Assembly: GCA_016721435.1 (NCBI GenBank) | Contig: JADKIC010000001.1 | Location: 62,001-126,000, forward strand | Direction of reading: 5' to 3' | Length of the DNA: 64,000 nt | DNA from: Bacteroidota bacterium | GTDB lineage: Bacteria > Bacteroidota > Bacteroidia > AKYH767-A > OLB10 | Shown here: one piece after another, positions 11,558 to 23,300 of the stretch | Layout: each line of letters starts with the position of its first letter | Numbering within the stretch: position 1 is the stretch's first letter | The notes under the pieces: generated by a model | Told to the model about the DNA's origin: nothing | The model's input: only the letters and a program-made list of their open reading frames with translations | Databases searched by the model: none | Made by a program: the position numbers and the translations under genes

Positions 11558-11932
11558 TCAAATTAATAAACTACGATAATTAATATAATAGGGAGATGTT
11601 TTAATCCCATTCGCACGATATGAAAAGAATTGGGAATAACTAAATCTCGAATAAGGTGTAGGTATAAATTGCGCACCTGTAAAATGATTCTTTTTACAAC
11701 ACTTTAATTGTTGGAGAGTCGGGTTATTGTTTTCATTAACTTTTAGTGAAAGTTGTTTGATTCCCGGATAAGTAGAAAAAGTATAATTATTATTGATATC
11801 AGATAGTTCAGAAATATCTCCAATGCATTCGTTTTGTTTTTCATGAAAAGGAATGGTGTTGCATTGGCCTTTCGATGGCAACAATGCAAACAGCGAAAAG
11901 AGGAATATAACAAATGTTATTTGACGGATCAT
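11558..11932 (-). CDS. Small secreted protein, unrecognised
   Basis: 124 residues. The signal peptide (MIRQITFVIFLFSLFALLPSKGQ) is followed by a mature region rich in Asn, Ser and Tyr with three to four Cys (C24 of QCNTI, NECIGD, KCCKKN). The C-terminus is rich in aromatic residues (SRFSYSQFFSYRA, SPYYINYRSLLI). I recognise no family. It may be periplasmic or surface exposed. The Cys pairs suggest disulfides. The coding quality is moderate. Confidence 0.55.
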   Translation of the reverse strand: MIRQITFVIFLFSLFALLPSKGQCNTIPFHEKQNECIGDISELSDINNNYTFSTYPGIKQLSLKVNENNNPTLQQLKCCKKNHFTGAQFIPTPYSRFSYSQFFSYRANGIKTSPYYINYRSLLI

Positions 11933-12284
11933 TCAGTGCAAAAGTAATGGTTTTATTGGAATTGATTTTTATTTGTTCTTGGATAGGGTAATAGTGTCCT
12001 GTTTAATGAGTGCAAAGCCATTAGTTCTTTGAAAAAGGAAAGCCAATGTTTTTTAAAGAGTTTAGTGTTTATAAATATTGCCTTGCATTGCTATTTAGTG
12101 TTTTATAGGGCGGTTTTTCAATGGTTTTCGATTTAGTTAAAAATCATGTCTGCAAAAACTTGTGGTTTTGTTTTACGAATAAAGATTGCACGAAATTAAT
12201 TACTCCATTTTCCATATCGGGGCTAATTAATTTCCCCAAACTTTTTCAGTTTTAATCTCTATCCTGTTGATGTGTTAATAGTTT
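11933..12284. other. Intergenic, no gene; one G4/C4 inverted repeat
   Basis: No open frame of note. An inverted repeat GGGG-CTAATTAATTT-CCCC lies at about 12224-12242. It resembles the arms of the CCC/GGG operators but has a longer centre, and no -7 box lies at the fixed distance. Confidence 0.4.
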
Positions 12285-12466
12285 TTAGAATTGAGGTTTA
12301 TCAAAATTCAAACTTGAACTCGGACCTTTAGGTGATGGAGGTGGAACAGGGAGTTCAGGATTTGCAGGAGTTTTTGGGGGTGTTGCGGGCACAGGATGCT
12401 CAGGTGGAAAAGAGCAGTACCGGGTTCGGGTTTAAGAGGTCGTTCAGGAATAGGTTGTTGTGACAT
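12285..12466 (-). CDS. Small proline-rich protein (one frameshift)
   Basis: About 60 residues. ATG at 12466 starts MSQQPIPERPLKPEPGTA. After one missing base near 12409 (CTCTTTTCCACC), the text continues PEHPVPATPPKTPANP and ELPVPPPSPKGPSS, ending LNFDKPQF at the TAA of 12285. Roughly one third is proline, mostly as PxP or PPxP steps. No signal peptide is seen, so it would be cytoplasmic. The span is 182 bases, one short of 61 codons, as expected for one lost base. It is too short and too broken to be found by length alone. The periodic proline text on only this strand argues for real coding. Function unknown. Confidence 0.5.
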
Positions 12467-12916
12467 GCTCGTTTGTTATTTCTCAAAGATACAAAGGATT
12501 CGTAAGGATTCATTGTTCAAACTTAAAGTTCAACATTTGTCTAATGAATTACCGGGTGACAGATCTGTTTATGTATAAATGCAATCCTTGCTTTTTCCGG
12601 AAGTGATTTTTTCATCTGTAACCGCCTGCTGATACTTGAAAATATGGACAGTAAGAATAATTGTTTTACATGTGGTATGAATTGAAACTGAAAAATGATT
12701 GATATTCAGAGATATGAAGTCTTAAAGTTGTTAGCAAATTTATTAGCTCCAATTACGCTAAACACTTGTAACTTAAAGTAAAAACAAGTAATTTGCGGAA
12801 TATTTAGAGCCATGTACCTTATAATTTATGAGTGTTTTATACAGTTTAATCTTCTTTGATCATTCGAACCTGCGCAAGAGCAATTCAATCTTATAAATCG
12901 CCTAACCCAATTGTAT
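12467..12916. other. Intergenic, no gene seen
   Basis: About 450 AT-rich bases upstream of a plus-strand secreted protein. Open frames here lack coding character. TAATTTGC at about 12789 is only a poor match to a -7 box. Nothing else supported. Confidence 0.4.
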
Positions 12917-15900
12917 ATGAAAAAAAAATTACACATCATCTCCCTTTGCTTTTTTGTATTATGTCTCCTGAATATTCCCCGTTCTCTGGGCCAGGAATCC
13001 ATTCCAACAGTACCTTCCAGACAAACTGTTGCAAAGGAAATTGAACGCGAAAGAGCACTCACGTGAAAAACGTGGCGATAAGAGAACCAAATTTGAGAGA
13101 AAGAGATGGAGCTTTACAAGCCATTCAGCGCGATGTCATGATGATGAAAGATCCTGCTCTGGGAATCGTTCCCGGCGAACGAATTCTTGTTGCTAAAAAA
13201 TACAAAGATCAATTGATGCAATCTTCTGCCAACCTGGGACCGCTTACAGGAGTCTCGTGGGATGAGCAAGGCCCAAATAATCAGGGCGGTCGTACACGTG
13301 CTTTGATGGTTGATCCGAATGATGTGAGCGGAAATACTGTTTTTGCAGGAAGTGTAAGCGGAGGTTTATGGAAGACGACCAACATCAATGCTGCATCTCC
13401 GGTATGGACACCGGTGAATGATCTTCTCAGTAACCTGGCTGTTATTTCTATTGCTTATGATCCGTCCAATACACAAGTCATGTATTTCTGTACCGGAGAA
13501 GGCTATAACAATATTGATAATGTGAGAGGACTTGGCGTTTTTAAAAGCACGAATGGGGGAGTAACCTGGACACAGATTGCGTCCACCAATAATGCAACAT
13601 TTTATTACTGTCAAAAAGTGGTAGTGAATAGTGCAGGGGTGGTTTTTGTTGCCACTTCTTCCGGTGGATTACAACGTTCGGCTAATGGTGGAACCACATG
13701 GACAAAAGTGCTGGGGTCGGGTCTTTTGATTACAGGTGCTACGAGTAATTTTTGCTATGATGTTGAAATTGCCGCGGACGGTGATGTTTATAGTTCCTTA
13801 GACGGTTCTGTGCATAAATCCACAAATGCAGGAGTTACTTTTGGTGCTGCTCAAACCATTGGAGTAGCAGGAAACAGAATTGAGTTAGCGTGTGCACCCA
13901 ATGATTCCAATTATGTGTATGCAGTTGTTGAAGCAGGTGGTGCGGTTGCCGGCATTACCCGAACAATTAACGGCGGAACTTCCTGGACAGTTAGAACTGA
14001 ACCGGACGATGTTGATCCCGATATTCTTGCAGCTGATTTTTCCAGAGGGCAAGCGTGGTATGATTTAACTGTTGCAGTTGATCCAAATAACAGGGAAAGA
14101 TTATTTGTTGGTGGTATCGATCTTTTGTGAGTACAGATGGTGCGGAACCTGGTCCCAGGTGAGTCATTGGTATGGAGGATTTTCTCTTCAAAATGTTCAT
14201 GCAGATCAGCATAATATTGTTTTTCAAAATGGAAGTTCCAGTGTCGCCTATGTTGTGAACGATGGTGGAGTTTATCGTAGTACCAATGCGTATGTTGCTG
14301 TTCCCACAATTGTTGATAAGTCATCCAGTTATCGTACCGCTCAGTTTTACGCCTGTGCCATGCATCCAACAGCCTTAACACCTTATTATCTCGCAGGTTC
14401 TCAGGATAACGGAACACATAAATTTGTTGCTACCGGAATACAAGCCACTACTCAAGCTACAGGTGGTGACGGTGCTTTTTGTCATATCGATCAAAATCAA
14501 CCACAGTTTCAATTTACGCAATATGTCTATAACGATTACTATCGCTCTAGTGATGGAGGAAATACCTGGACCAACGTAGTCACCGCCGGTGGTTCATTCA
14601 TCAATCCTTCCGATTATGATGATGCAAATAATAAAATGTATGCAGCCAGTACAACTAATCAATTTGTCAGATGGGATGATCCACAAACAGGAGGTACATT
14701 TGTTACCGTTGCCGCTGCTGCATTGAATGGATGGGTTTCCGCAGTGAAAGTATCTCCAAACACGGCGAACAAAGTTTTCTTTGGAAGTGATAATGGTCGT
14801 GTGGTACGGGTAGAAAATGCCCATACCGGTGCACCAACCATTACTAATATCAGTACCGGACTACCTGCAGGCGCATATGTTTCTTGTGTAGAAGTGGAAA
14901 CCGGAAACGATAATCACTTATTGGTTACATTTTCCAGTTATGGCGTGAACAGTGTTTGGGAAAGTACCAATGGAGGTACCAGCTGGACATCTGTAGAAGG
15001 TAATTTGCCGGATATGCCCATTCGTTGGGCACTCTTTAATCCGAACAATAATGATCAGGTACTTTTAGCTACTGAATTGGGTGTATGGAGTACAGATAAT
15101 CTAAATGCCGGTGCAACAGTATGGGGTGCTACCAATTCCGGTCTGGCAAATGTCAGAGTAGATATGTTGCAATTGCGCCAAAGTGATACGTATGTGATAG
15201 CTGCAACTCATGGAAGAGGTTTATATGCATCTGATTTATTTACATCCGCAACGGCAAACTTTCATTCAGATATTCAATTGTCTTACATCAATAAATCCAT
15301 TCAATTTATCAGTGATAGTTATCAGGCCACTACATGGTCATGGAATTTTGGTGATGGAACTCCTGCATCTACTCTTGAAAATCCAACGCATAGTTATGCT
15401 GTTGCCGGTAAATATAATGTTACACTTACCATCAATGGCGGTGCTTCGGTATTAACAAAAAATTTATACATTCATATTCTTCCTAACAGAGGAACTCCAT
15501 ACGTTGTCGCTTCAGATGGCGGTACATTTGAAATTAATCCAAACGATTTTGGTGCGCAATCCATCAGGGAAATGTGAACAAATGGGAGAGGGGAGTACCG
15601 GAAATGCTCTTTCAACTGCTAACTCTCCGGTGAATGTCTGGAAAACAGATTTAGATGCTGATGTAACGGAAGGTGATTATGCATGTGCACTTCAAACACC
15701 TTCTTTTAATATGACCGCTGGAGGTACTTATACTTTGAGATTCAGGCAGAGTATGGAAGTGGTATTTTGTAACGCACCTCTTGGCGTTCAATTGCAATAC
15801 TCAACCAATAAAGGTTCCACCTGGACAAGGTTGGGTGTAAATTCGGATCCGAATGCTACAAATTGGTACAATCGCGGACCGGCAACCGGCTGCCCGATTG

Positions 15901-18431
15901 ACGCAAGTATTTTTGCTGATCAATATGGATGGACAACAACTTCAAATAATACTTTGTGTACTTATAATTTAACTACCGGTGTTCCTGCACTGGTGGGTCA
16001 GGGAGAAGTGACTTTCCGTTTTGTATTGTCCGTTAAACCCGGATACGGTGCAAGTTCTTATTTGGCAGATGGATTTATGGTGGATGACTTCGAAATTCTT
16101 GGACCTTTAAATGCACCTTTCGGTGCTGCGCCTAGTATTGTTACTACAGGGACACTTACTCCGTTTTCTGCATGTTCCGGGACTGCCTCTGCGCAACAAT
16201 CCTTTACGGTTTCCGGATCGGGCCTTACAACAAATTTGATCGTAACACCTCCCACAGGATTTGAGGTTTCCTTAACTTCAGGCAGTGGATTCGCGAGTTC
16301 ATTGTCGCTCACACCATCTTCAGGCAACGTAAGCACAACTACCATTTTTGTGAGAATGGCATCAACTGCAGTGGGAACTCCTTCCGGAAACATTGTTTGT
16401 TCCACAACAGGAGCTTCTCAAAATGTATTTGCAAGCGGAACAGTGAATGCTTTGCCGACACCATCTATCACAGGTAGTTTAACATTTTGCACCGGCGGAT
16501 CTACTACGCTGAATGCAGGATCGTTTTCAAGTTACCTTTGGTCGACAGGCGCAAATACTCAAACTAGTGTGGTGAATACAGTAAATACGTTTACGGTAAC
16601 TGTCACCAATGGGAATGGATGTACCGGATCAGCAAGTGTTACAACTTCAATCACACCGATTACTCCACCAATAATTTCTTCTTCCGAAAATCTGGTGTTA
16701 ATGTCGCAGGATTTTGAAATGGGTGTGTTACCTCCCGGATGGACAGCTACCGGATTATGGCATATTACAAATGCCTGCGTATCGGGTACTCCGCCTAATC
16801 CCACCCGTTGGGCCTATTATGGAATTGATGGTTCCTGCACATTTAATAATGGTGGCACTCATTCAGGAAATCTGACTTCAAATACAGTCTCCATTCCTGC
16901 TGCTGCAACTTCGGCAACACTGAGTTTTAAATATGCTTATAACGGAGAAGGAGGGGCCTATCCATCGGGATATGATAATTCTGCTTTGCTGATCAGTGTG
17001 AATGGAGGCGCCTTTGCACCCATTTTTAATTTGAGTACCACAGGATCCGGCGGTAGTTGGCTGAATGCATCTGTAAATCTGGCACCTTATGCCGGCAGTA
17101 CAATTGCATTGCAGTGGAATTTTAATACGGTGGATAATATAGGTAATGATTATCTTGGATTGCAACTGGATAGTATTTCCATTAAAGCAAACAACGGTTT
17201 CTCTTTTTGTAGTGGAGGATCCGTTAATCTCAATGCTTCTGCAGGGTACAGTAGTTATATCTGGTCAACAGGTGCTAACACATCCGGAATTTCAGTAGCA
17301 ACTGCAGGAAATTATACTGTAACTGTCACTTCCGGTTCCTGCACTTCAAGTGCGACAGCAATAGTTACCGTTAACCCGAATCCAACACCGGCGATCACAG
17401 GAAATATTTCACAGTTGTTATTTTATGAGAACTTTGAATCGGGTAGTTTGCCTTCCGGATGGTCTGTAACCGGTCTGTGGCACGTTACAAATGCCTGCGT
17501 CTCCGGAACTCCGCCAAATCCAAATTATTGGGCGTATTATGGGTTAGATGGAACTTGCAACTTTAATACAGGTACAACCAATTCAGGAAATATGTATTCT
17601 CCTCCCATTGCTGTTCCTGCCAATGCTGCCGATGTTAAACTGCGATTCAGATATGCTTATGCCGGTGAAGCCGGTATACCTCCCGGAGGATGGGATTGGG
17701 CAAGTGCCAATATTAGTGTGAATGGCGGACCGTATACACTATTGGGCTATTTAAGTAATACCGGGTCAAATGGAAGCTGGCTTGCAGCACAATATGATTT
17801 GAGTAGTTATGCGGGAGATACCGTAATAATAAATTGGAATTATAATTCGGTAGATGCCGTTGCAAATAATTTCCTCGGCATGCAAATCGATAGTATTGCC
17901 GTGGTTTCCAATGCAAGTGTTAATTTTTGTAGTGGAAGTAATGTGGTCTTGAGCGCGGGATCCGGTTCAGGAAATTTTCTGTGGTCAACAGGTGCAACAA
18001 CGTCGACAATTGCTGTAACTGCTCCGGGTAATTATTCCGTAACCTTAACAAGCATAAATGGATGTTCCGGAACTGCTGCTACGAATTCGCTGATGTATAT
18101 TTGTCCGCTTCAACTTAATCTGAAAGCATTTATTGAAGGATATTATTTAGGAGGAGGTTTGATGCAGGCTGTTGTAAATCCAACTCTTTATCCCACGTTA
18201 GCAGATACAATTACCGTTGAACTTAGAAACAGTATCGCGCCATATGCACTGGAGAAAAGCGTCAAAGGAACCCTGAATACTTCCGGAAACGGACAGTTTA
18301 TCTTGCCCGGAAATTTGCTTTCACCGCAATATTACATCGTGGTGAAAACCCGTAATACAATTGAAACCTGGAGTAAGCTTCCGGTTTTGATGGATATTCC
18401 CGTCGAAATGTTTGATTTTACTACACCATAG
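12917..18431 (+). CDS. Large BNR/VPS10-like secreted protein with PKD domain (several frameshifts)
   Basis: About 1840 residues when restored. ATG 12917 gives MKKKLHIISLCFFVLCLLNIPRSLGQ, a signal peptide. A charged segment ends in KKYKDQL, then a sialidase/VPS10-type propeller (residues about 100-800) with repeated STNGGxTW motifs (KSTNGGVTWTQI, RSANGGTTWTKV, ESTNGGTSWTSV). A PKD domain follows (WSWNFGDGTPASTLENPTHSY), then a jelly-roll-like segment, Ig-like segments with FCxGGSxxLxAG...WSTGA, and two copies of a MAM-like domain that start near 16,700 and 17,410 and share HVTNACVSGTPPNP-type text. The C-terminus LNLKAFIEGYYLGGG to VEMFDFTTP is not the usual sorting domain. Frames break near 13057, 13103, 14125, 14142 and 15570, each by about one base. 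It is likely surface exposed. Confidence 0.8.
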
Positions 18432-18450
18432 TAAATCGGATTGTATGTCG

Positions 18451-18488
18451 TAAAAAGGCTGTTCCTGTTTTAAGGTACAGCCTTTTTA
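18451..18488 (+). terminator. Rho-independent terminator
   Basis: TAAAAAGGCTGT (18451-18462) and ACAGCCTTTTTA (18477-18488) form a perfect 12-base-pair stem with a 14-base loop and an A/T-rich end. It lies 20 bases past the stop of the large secreted protein, which supports the stop at 18431 as genuine. Confidence 0.85.
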
Positions 18489-18603
18489 CATTAAAGTAAA
18501 CTGGAATAGTTGAGTATAATTATCAGGCAATTCTGTTGGGTTGTAATTGGTTTTCACTCACGATTTCAAAGGTGGATGGGAAAATGGAAAGGGTTTAATT
18601 TGT

Positions 18604-18611
18604 TAACTTTG
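18604..18611 (+). promoter_or_regulatory. Putative -7 box of kbl
   Basis: TAACTTTG matches the Bacteroidota -7 consensus TAnnTTTG. It ends 17 bases before ATG 18629 and 8 before the alternative TTG 18620. No good -33 element is seen. Confidence 0.45.
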
Positions 18612-18628
18612 CCTGTAAATTGACCACT

Positions 18629-19828
18629 ATGTACACTACTCTTCAACCCGTACTCGCTAAAGAACTTCAGGAAATAAAGGAAGCAGGACTTTATAAGCAG
18701 GAAAGAATTATCACTACTGCCCAGGGAGCCGACATTAATGCCAATGGATTAGAAGTCATCAATTTTTGCGCGAACAACTATCTCGGACTTTCTTCCCATC
18801 CTAAAGTGATAGAAGCCGCCAAACACGCCATCGATACGCATGGTTTTGGCATGAGCAGTGTGCGTTTCATTTGCGGTACGCAGGATATTCACAAAGAATT
18901 GGAATCGAAGATCTCTTCCTTTCTTGGAACAGAAGATACCATCCTCTATGCCGCGGCCTTCGATGCCAACGGAGGAGTGTTTGAACCCTTGCTGAATGAA
19001 CAGGACGCCATTATTTCCGATGAACTCAATCATGCCTCTATTATTGACGGTATTCGTCTCTGCAAAGCACAGCGTCATCGCTATAAGCATAACAATATGG
19101 AAGACCTGGAGGAGCAGCTCAAAGCAACGCAGCATCTGCGCCACCGCATGATCGTTACCGATGGTGTTTTTTCCATGGATGGAACAATTGCTCAACTGGA
19201 TAAAATTTGTGATCTGGCCGATAAATACAAGGCACTGGTCATGATTGATGAATGTCATGCAAGTGGTTTTATGGGTAAAACAGGCCGCGGAACGCATGAG
19301 CATGCAGGTGTGATGGGGCGCGTGGATATCATCACCGGAACCCTCGGTAAGGCACTGGGTGGGGCAATGGGTGGATTTACCTCCGGCAGAAAAGAAATTG
19401 TGGAGATGCTTCGTCAGCGTTCCCGTCCCTATTTGTTCTCCAATTCGCTGGCTCCGGCTATCGTTGGAGCTTCGATTGCCGTCATTGATATGCTGACTCA
19501 AACCACGGCTTTGCGCGATAAACTATGGGAAAACACCCAATATTTCCGCGAGCAAATCACCCTTGCCGGTTTCGATATTAAGCCCGGAACACACCCCATC
19601 GTCCCTATCATGCTCTACGAAGCAAAGCTGGCTCAGGACTTTGCCTCCAAATTGCTGCAGGAAGGTATTTACGTGATCGGATTCTTCTATCCTGTTGTGG
19701 CTAAGGGGAATGCGCGAATTCGTGTCCAGTTAAGTGCCGCCCACGATCGCCACCATATCGATAAGGCGATCACCGCTTTTACCAAAGTAGGAAAAGAATT
19801 AGGTGTTTTGAAGTCTGTTTCAGCATAA
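18629..19828 (+). CDS. kbl: Glycine C-acetyltransferase (2-amino-3-ketobutyrate CoA ligase)
   Basis: 399 residues from ATG 18629. The in-frame TTG at 18620 would add three residues, but ATG fits the family start (MYTTLQPVLAKEL). It is a PLP enzyme of the alpha-oxoamine synthase family that cleaves 2-amino-3-ketobutyrate with CoA into glycine and acetyl-CoA, in threonine breakdown, in the cytoplasm. Seen motifs: INFCANNYLGLSSHP near the N-terminus, GFGMSSVRFICGTQ, the cofactor-binding DECHASGFMGKTGRG (Asp binds the pyridine ring), and the Schiff-base lysine in TGTLGKALGGAMGG. The length matches the usual 395-400. The frame is clean. It lies between a terminator and a tRNA and is probably monocistronic. 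No threonine dehydrogenase gene is next to it. Confidence 0.95.
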   Translation: MYTTLQPVLAKELQEIKEAGLYKQERIITTAQGADINANGLEVINFCANNYLGLSSHPKVIEAAKHAIDTHGFGMSSVRFICGTQDIHKELESKISSFLGTEDTILYAAAFDANGGVFEPLLNEQDAIISDELNHASIIDGIRLCKAQRHRYKHNNMEDLEEQLKATQHLRHRMIVTDGVFSMDGTIAQLDKICDLADKYKALVMIDECHASGFMGKTGRGTHEHAGVMGRVDIITGTLGKALGGAMGGFTSGRKEIVEMLRQRSRPYLFSNSLAPAIVGASIAVIDMLTQTTALRDKLWENTQYFREQITLAGFDIKPGTHPIVPIMLYEAKLAQDFASKLLQEGIYVIGFFYPVVAKGNARIRVQLSAAHDRHHIDKAITAFTKVGKELGVLKSVSA

Positions 19829-19840
19829 GTAGTATTTTTG
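19807..19840 (+). promoter_or_regulatory. Putative tRNA promoter
   Basis: A -33 TTTG (19807-19810) and a -7 box TATTTTTG (19833-19840) are 22 bases apart, a good fit to the Bacteroidota promoter. The start point would fall near 19845, about 50 bases before the tRNA. The -33 box lies inside the last codons of kbl. Confidence 0.5.
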
Positions 19841-19894
19841 TGCTCCTTAAAAAAAGGACTGGTCATTCATATTTATATGGAAAAACCTGTTTCC

Positions 19895-19968
19895 GGGCCT
19901 ATAGCTCAGTTGGTTAGAGCGCCGGACTCATAATCCGTCGGTCGTAGGTTCAAGTCCTACTGGGCCCA
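19895..19968 (+). tRNA. tRNA with anticodon CAT (Ile2 or elongator Met)
   Basis: A 74-base cloverleaf. The acceptor stem GGGCCTA/TGGGCCC has one G-U pair, the D arm is GCTCAGTTGGTTAGAGC, the anticodon CAT lies at 19929-19931 in loop CTCATAA, and the T arm is GTAGG-TTCAAGT-CCTAC. No encoded CCA follows the discriminator A directly. The acceptor start resembles isoleucine tRNAs and the GGTC...TTCAAGTCC part resembles the lysidine-modified Ile2 tRNA of E. coli, so Ile2 is my preferred reading; elongator Met is not excluded. Confidence 0.9.
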
Positions 19969-19980
19969 CCCCAGAAGTAG

Positions 19981-20007
19981 AAAAGCCAGGATAATTTCTT
20001 GGCTTTT
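19981..20007 (+). terminator. tRNA terminator
   Basis: AAAAGCCA (19981-19988) pairs with TGGCTTTT (20000-20007), followed by a T-rich run (GCTTTTATT). It lies 12 bases past the tRNA. Confidence 0.75.
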
Positions 20008-20258
20008 GCTTTTATTCCAAATGGGAATTCTGGTAAAGAATAAAAATAAGAAGGCCTTACACTTCCGGGTTGGCCCCCCGAAGCTTTAGGAATAGAGAGA
20101 GTTTTGTTTTTTAAGGGTTAAAGTTTAAGCTTTCATTCGCTATACGAAAGCTGGAGATTTGAATTCATCAGCATTTGTACTGACTGGGCAAGCTTCAAAG
20201 ATGTTTTTTTTCATCCTCATCCCTCAGCCAGAAGGCAGTCATGAAGCAAATGCCATTT
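20008..20258. other. Intergenic, no gene; one small hairpin
   Basis: AT-rich spacer. A short imperfect hairpin, CTTCCGGG...CCCCGAAG, lies at about 20062-20082. No open frame of note. Confidence 0.4.
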
Positions 20259-20304
20259 GCCAGTAGCCAATAAGCCGGTAGCCGGCAGCCGGTAGCCGAT
20301 AGCC
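20259..20304. repeat. Heptanucleotide tandem repeat AGCCGGT
   Basis: Four units in a row from 20273: AGCCGGT, AGCCGGC, AGCCGGT, AGCCGAT, then a partial AGCC, preceded by degenerate units AGTAGCC and AATAAGCC. It lies about 65 bases upstream of a large surface-protein gene, outside any reading frame. Such arrays are prone to slippage. Confidence 0.75.
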
Positions 20305-20367
20305 AAGATAATTTATCAATCAAAATTCCATTTTTCCATATCTTCGACTTTGTAAAAAACCTATCTT

Positions 20368-23300
20368 ATGAATCATTTCCGTCGACTGATTTCGGTCGTT
20401 ATCTTACTTGTATTACATCATACTTGCTTCGCGCAATGGACTCCTCTTCACCAGGTACTACAAACGATATCTACTGTGTGCGGTATGCTTTTCCGGTCAA
20501 GTATGGGCCGGAACGTGGAATGGTGTTCTTCGCTCCTCTAACAGTGGTGCTACATTTAATTTTGTTTCCGGACTCAATGCCACACTCGGAAATTCCCAGA
20601 TCATTGGCAGCTTTGATGATCTCTATGTGACCGGTCCTGCAAGTGCTGTGGGTATAGGGTTCTTTTATCTCGGCAACGACCTCATCGTCTTCGGGACTTC
20701 TAACAATGGCACTTCATGGAGTCATAATTACTATTCTAATTCAGGTAGTTTATTGCGCTATCTGGAGGCATTTGATTTCAGTAGTAGTGGGAATGGGGTT
20801 GCCGTAGGAGATGTTGGACGGGTTTTACGCTCCTCCAATAATGGAACTTCATGGTTAACTTCTATTACAGGAATTACCAATACACTTTACGATGTGTCGT
20901 GGGTGAATGGGAGCAATTGGGTGATGGTGGCCGGTACCAATATATATCGGTCTGTAAATGATGGTTCAACCTGGACTTCGGTACTTGAGTGGGCAAAGTA
21001 ATTTAGAGAATGTGTCCTTCGCTCATGGTACGATTACAGGATATGCGGAGGTTCGAATGAATTGAAAAATCTACTGATGGTGGTCTTACATGGGCAACAG
21101 TCAATATTCCTCCAATGAGTATTCGCTGCGTATATACGGTGAGTCCCGATACCGTATATCTGGGCACTTATGATGCGCTTTATCGATCCATCAGCGGTGG
21201 TTTGTATTGGGAGCGTTTTGATCTCCGGGCTTTCAGCGTATCAATGATATTAATTTCTACGATGCCAATAATGGTATGGTGGCAGGGGATAGCGGATACG
21301 TAGCCGTGACTGCTAACGGTGGCGGAGTACCGATACCTACTGCCCATTTTAATCTGCTCAGTTTTGCTGCATGTCAGGGTGATGTTATTGTACCTGTCAA
21401 TTACGGCGATCCTTCATGGACCTATCAATGGCTGTTAAATGGAACTGTCGTCAGTACTCAGTTTTCTCCTTCGATTACGCTCAATACAAGTGGGTCAAAT
21501 GCTATTGATCTGATTGCAACCCACAACAGCCTTTCAGATACATTTTCTTTGGGGGTGAATGTGACCCCCATACCTGTAGTTACTCCATTTACAGTCATCA
21601 ATGATACCATCTGTCAAAATGGACAAGGGCGTTTTCGCATTCCCAATAGTCAGATTTTTGTGAACTACGCGCTGTTTGATGGTACTACCTTTATCACTTC
21701 ACAGGGAGGTAATGGAGATACGATTTCTCTAACTACCAATACCAATCAGTCCGTTGTGAAACCCTATCGTATCCGTGCCATCTACACCAACTCCTGTGGA
21801 TCAGATACGCTGGAAGTAATAGATTCTTTATGGATTGCGACACCGAATGTCAATGTTTCGGCTAGCCTTTACCGTGATACGATCTGCACGGGAGACACCA
21901 CTTCGATGTTGATTTATAACTCAGAGCCCGGTTGGGATTATTATTGTTCTAATGCTCCATTTACAAAAGTAGATGGTACAGGTGGAACTATCATTATCCC
22001 GGTTGGTCCTGTTACCTCCGGTGTTACTATTACCGTAACTGCAAGATATAAAGCGCTTAATTGCCTTAAAACGCTACCCGGTTCATTCCCGATCACTTAC
22101 CGTGCAACTTCTGTTGCTGTCCCCGGAACATTACAAGCCGGCGTGGGACAACCTTTGAGTGTGAGTGCAACCTCTTCCGGTTTTAATGCATGGGATTGGG
22201 ATTTTGGTCCGAATGCCAGCCCGCAAACCGGTAACGGACAAACACCGGTTAATCCTGTTTATGCTATTGCGGGTATTGATACCGTTATACTCACTGCACG
22301 ACTGGATTATACTTGCAGTAAAATCATTCGCAAGCCGGTTTATATTTACGGACCTCTGCCTGGCTCCAGCACTGTTTCGTGTGATGTGGATACGTTCATC
22401 GGCACCATTCCTACAAGTACCTACAAATATTGTTTGGATGATTTTAATAATTTGCATGCGGTAGGCTTCAATGCACAGTCGTCTAATTTTGCATTTATCC
22501 CATACGTTTTACGTCTCGATTCAAATGGAATCAGGAAGCATTTAACCACCTTTAATTCATTGGGAAATAACCCCGGTGCTCAGGGATTAATCAATGGTAT
22601 TACTTCGGATCGGATGGCCAGTACTTACTTTGCTACGCATTATGTGGCTCAGGCACGATTTGATGTATTGGGTAATTACATTCGTAACAAAAAACGCGAT
22701 TGTTAAATTGAACGACAAAGGTGAATTTAAATGGGCCATAGAAGCTCCACTTGCCGATTTTTCGGATATGATCACCATCGACAATCGCATTTTTGCCGTT
22801 GGTATAAATGCATGGAAAGGATGCGAATTTCAAACGCCTGATGGTCTCTATCGCTACGTGCCATACAGCAACAATAAAGGAGAAGCTTTTATCATGGAGA
22901 TGAATGAAGACGGAAAAATACTTAACCTAAATGCTTTTGGAACTGTTGGTTCCAGTAGTTCTAATTATCCGGCTAAGTTCAAGGTGAAATACCCATTGGT
23001 GAATCAATTTTTTGATTACGATACCTTGCGTCAGAATCTCATGGCTCGTAAATCTCCCTCAGGTGATTTGCTCCTCGGAGGATTATTAGATGCGTCTACG
23101 ATTGGATCATCCATTAATTTTAAGAATCAATCACTCTCAAATTCTTTACCGATAGGAACAGGTTTAGAAAAATGCCTTTTCATTAGTCGCTATAATTTGA
23201 ACACCGGATTTACAGATGCGGTAACACTGATGAGTGGTCAGCCTGAGTTTATCACCGACTTCAAGGAAACTTCGAATGGGCATTTTGTATTTGTAGGTCG

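Noticed and set aside
18749..19501. Minus-strand open frame of 250 codons
   Set aside because: It lies wholly inside kbl, whose plus-strand frame matches a known enzyme; His/Thr-rich shadow text.
20259..20304. CRISPR or attachment site next to the tRNA
   Set aside because: The units are seven bases with no spacers, and no integrase or copied tRNA end is seen.
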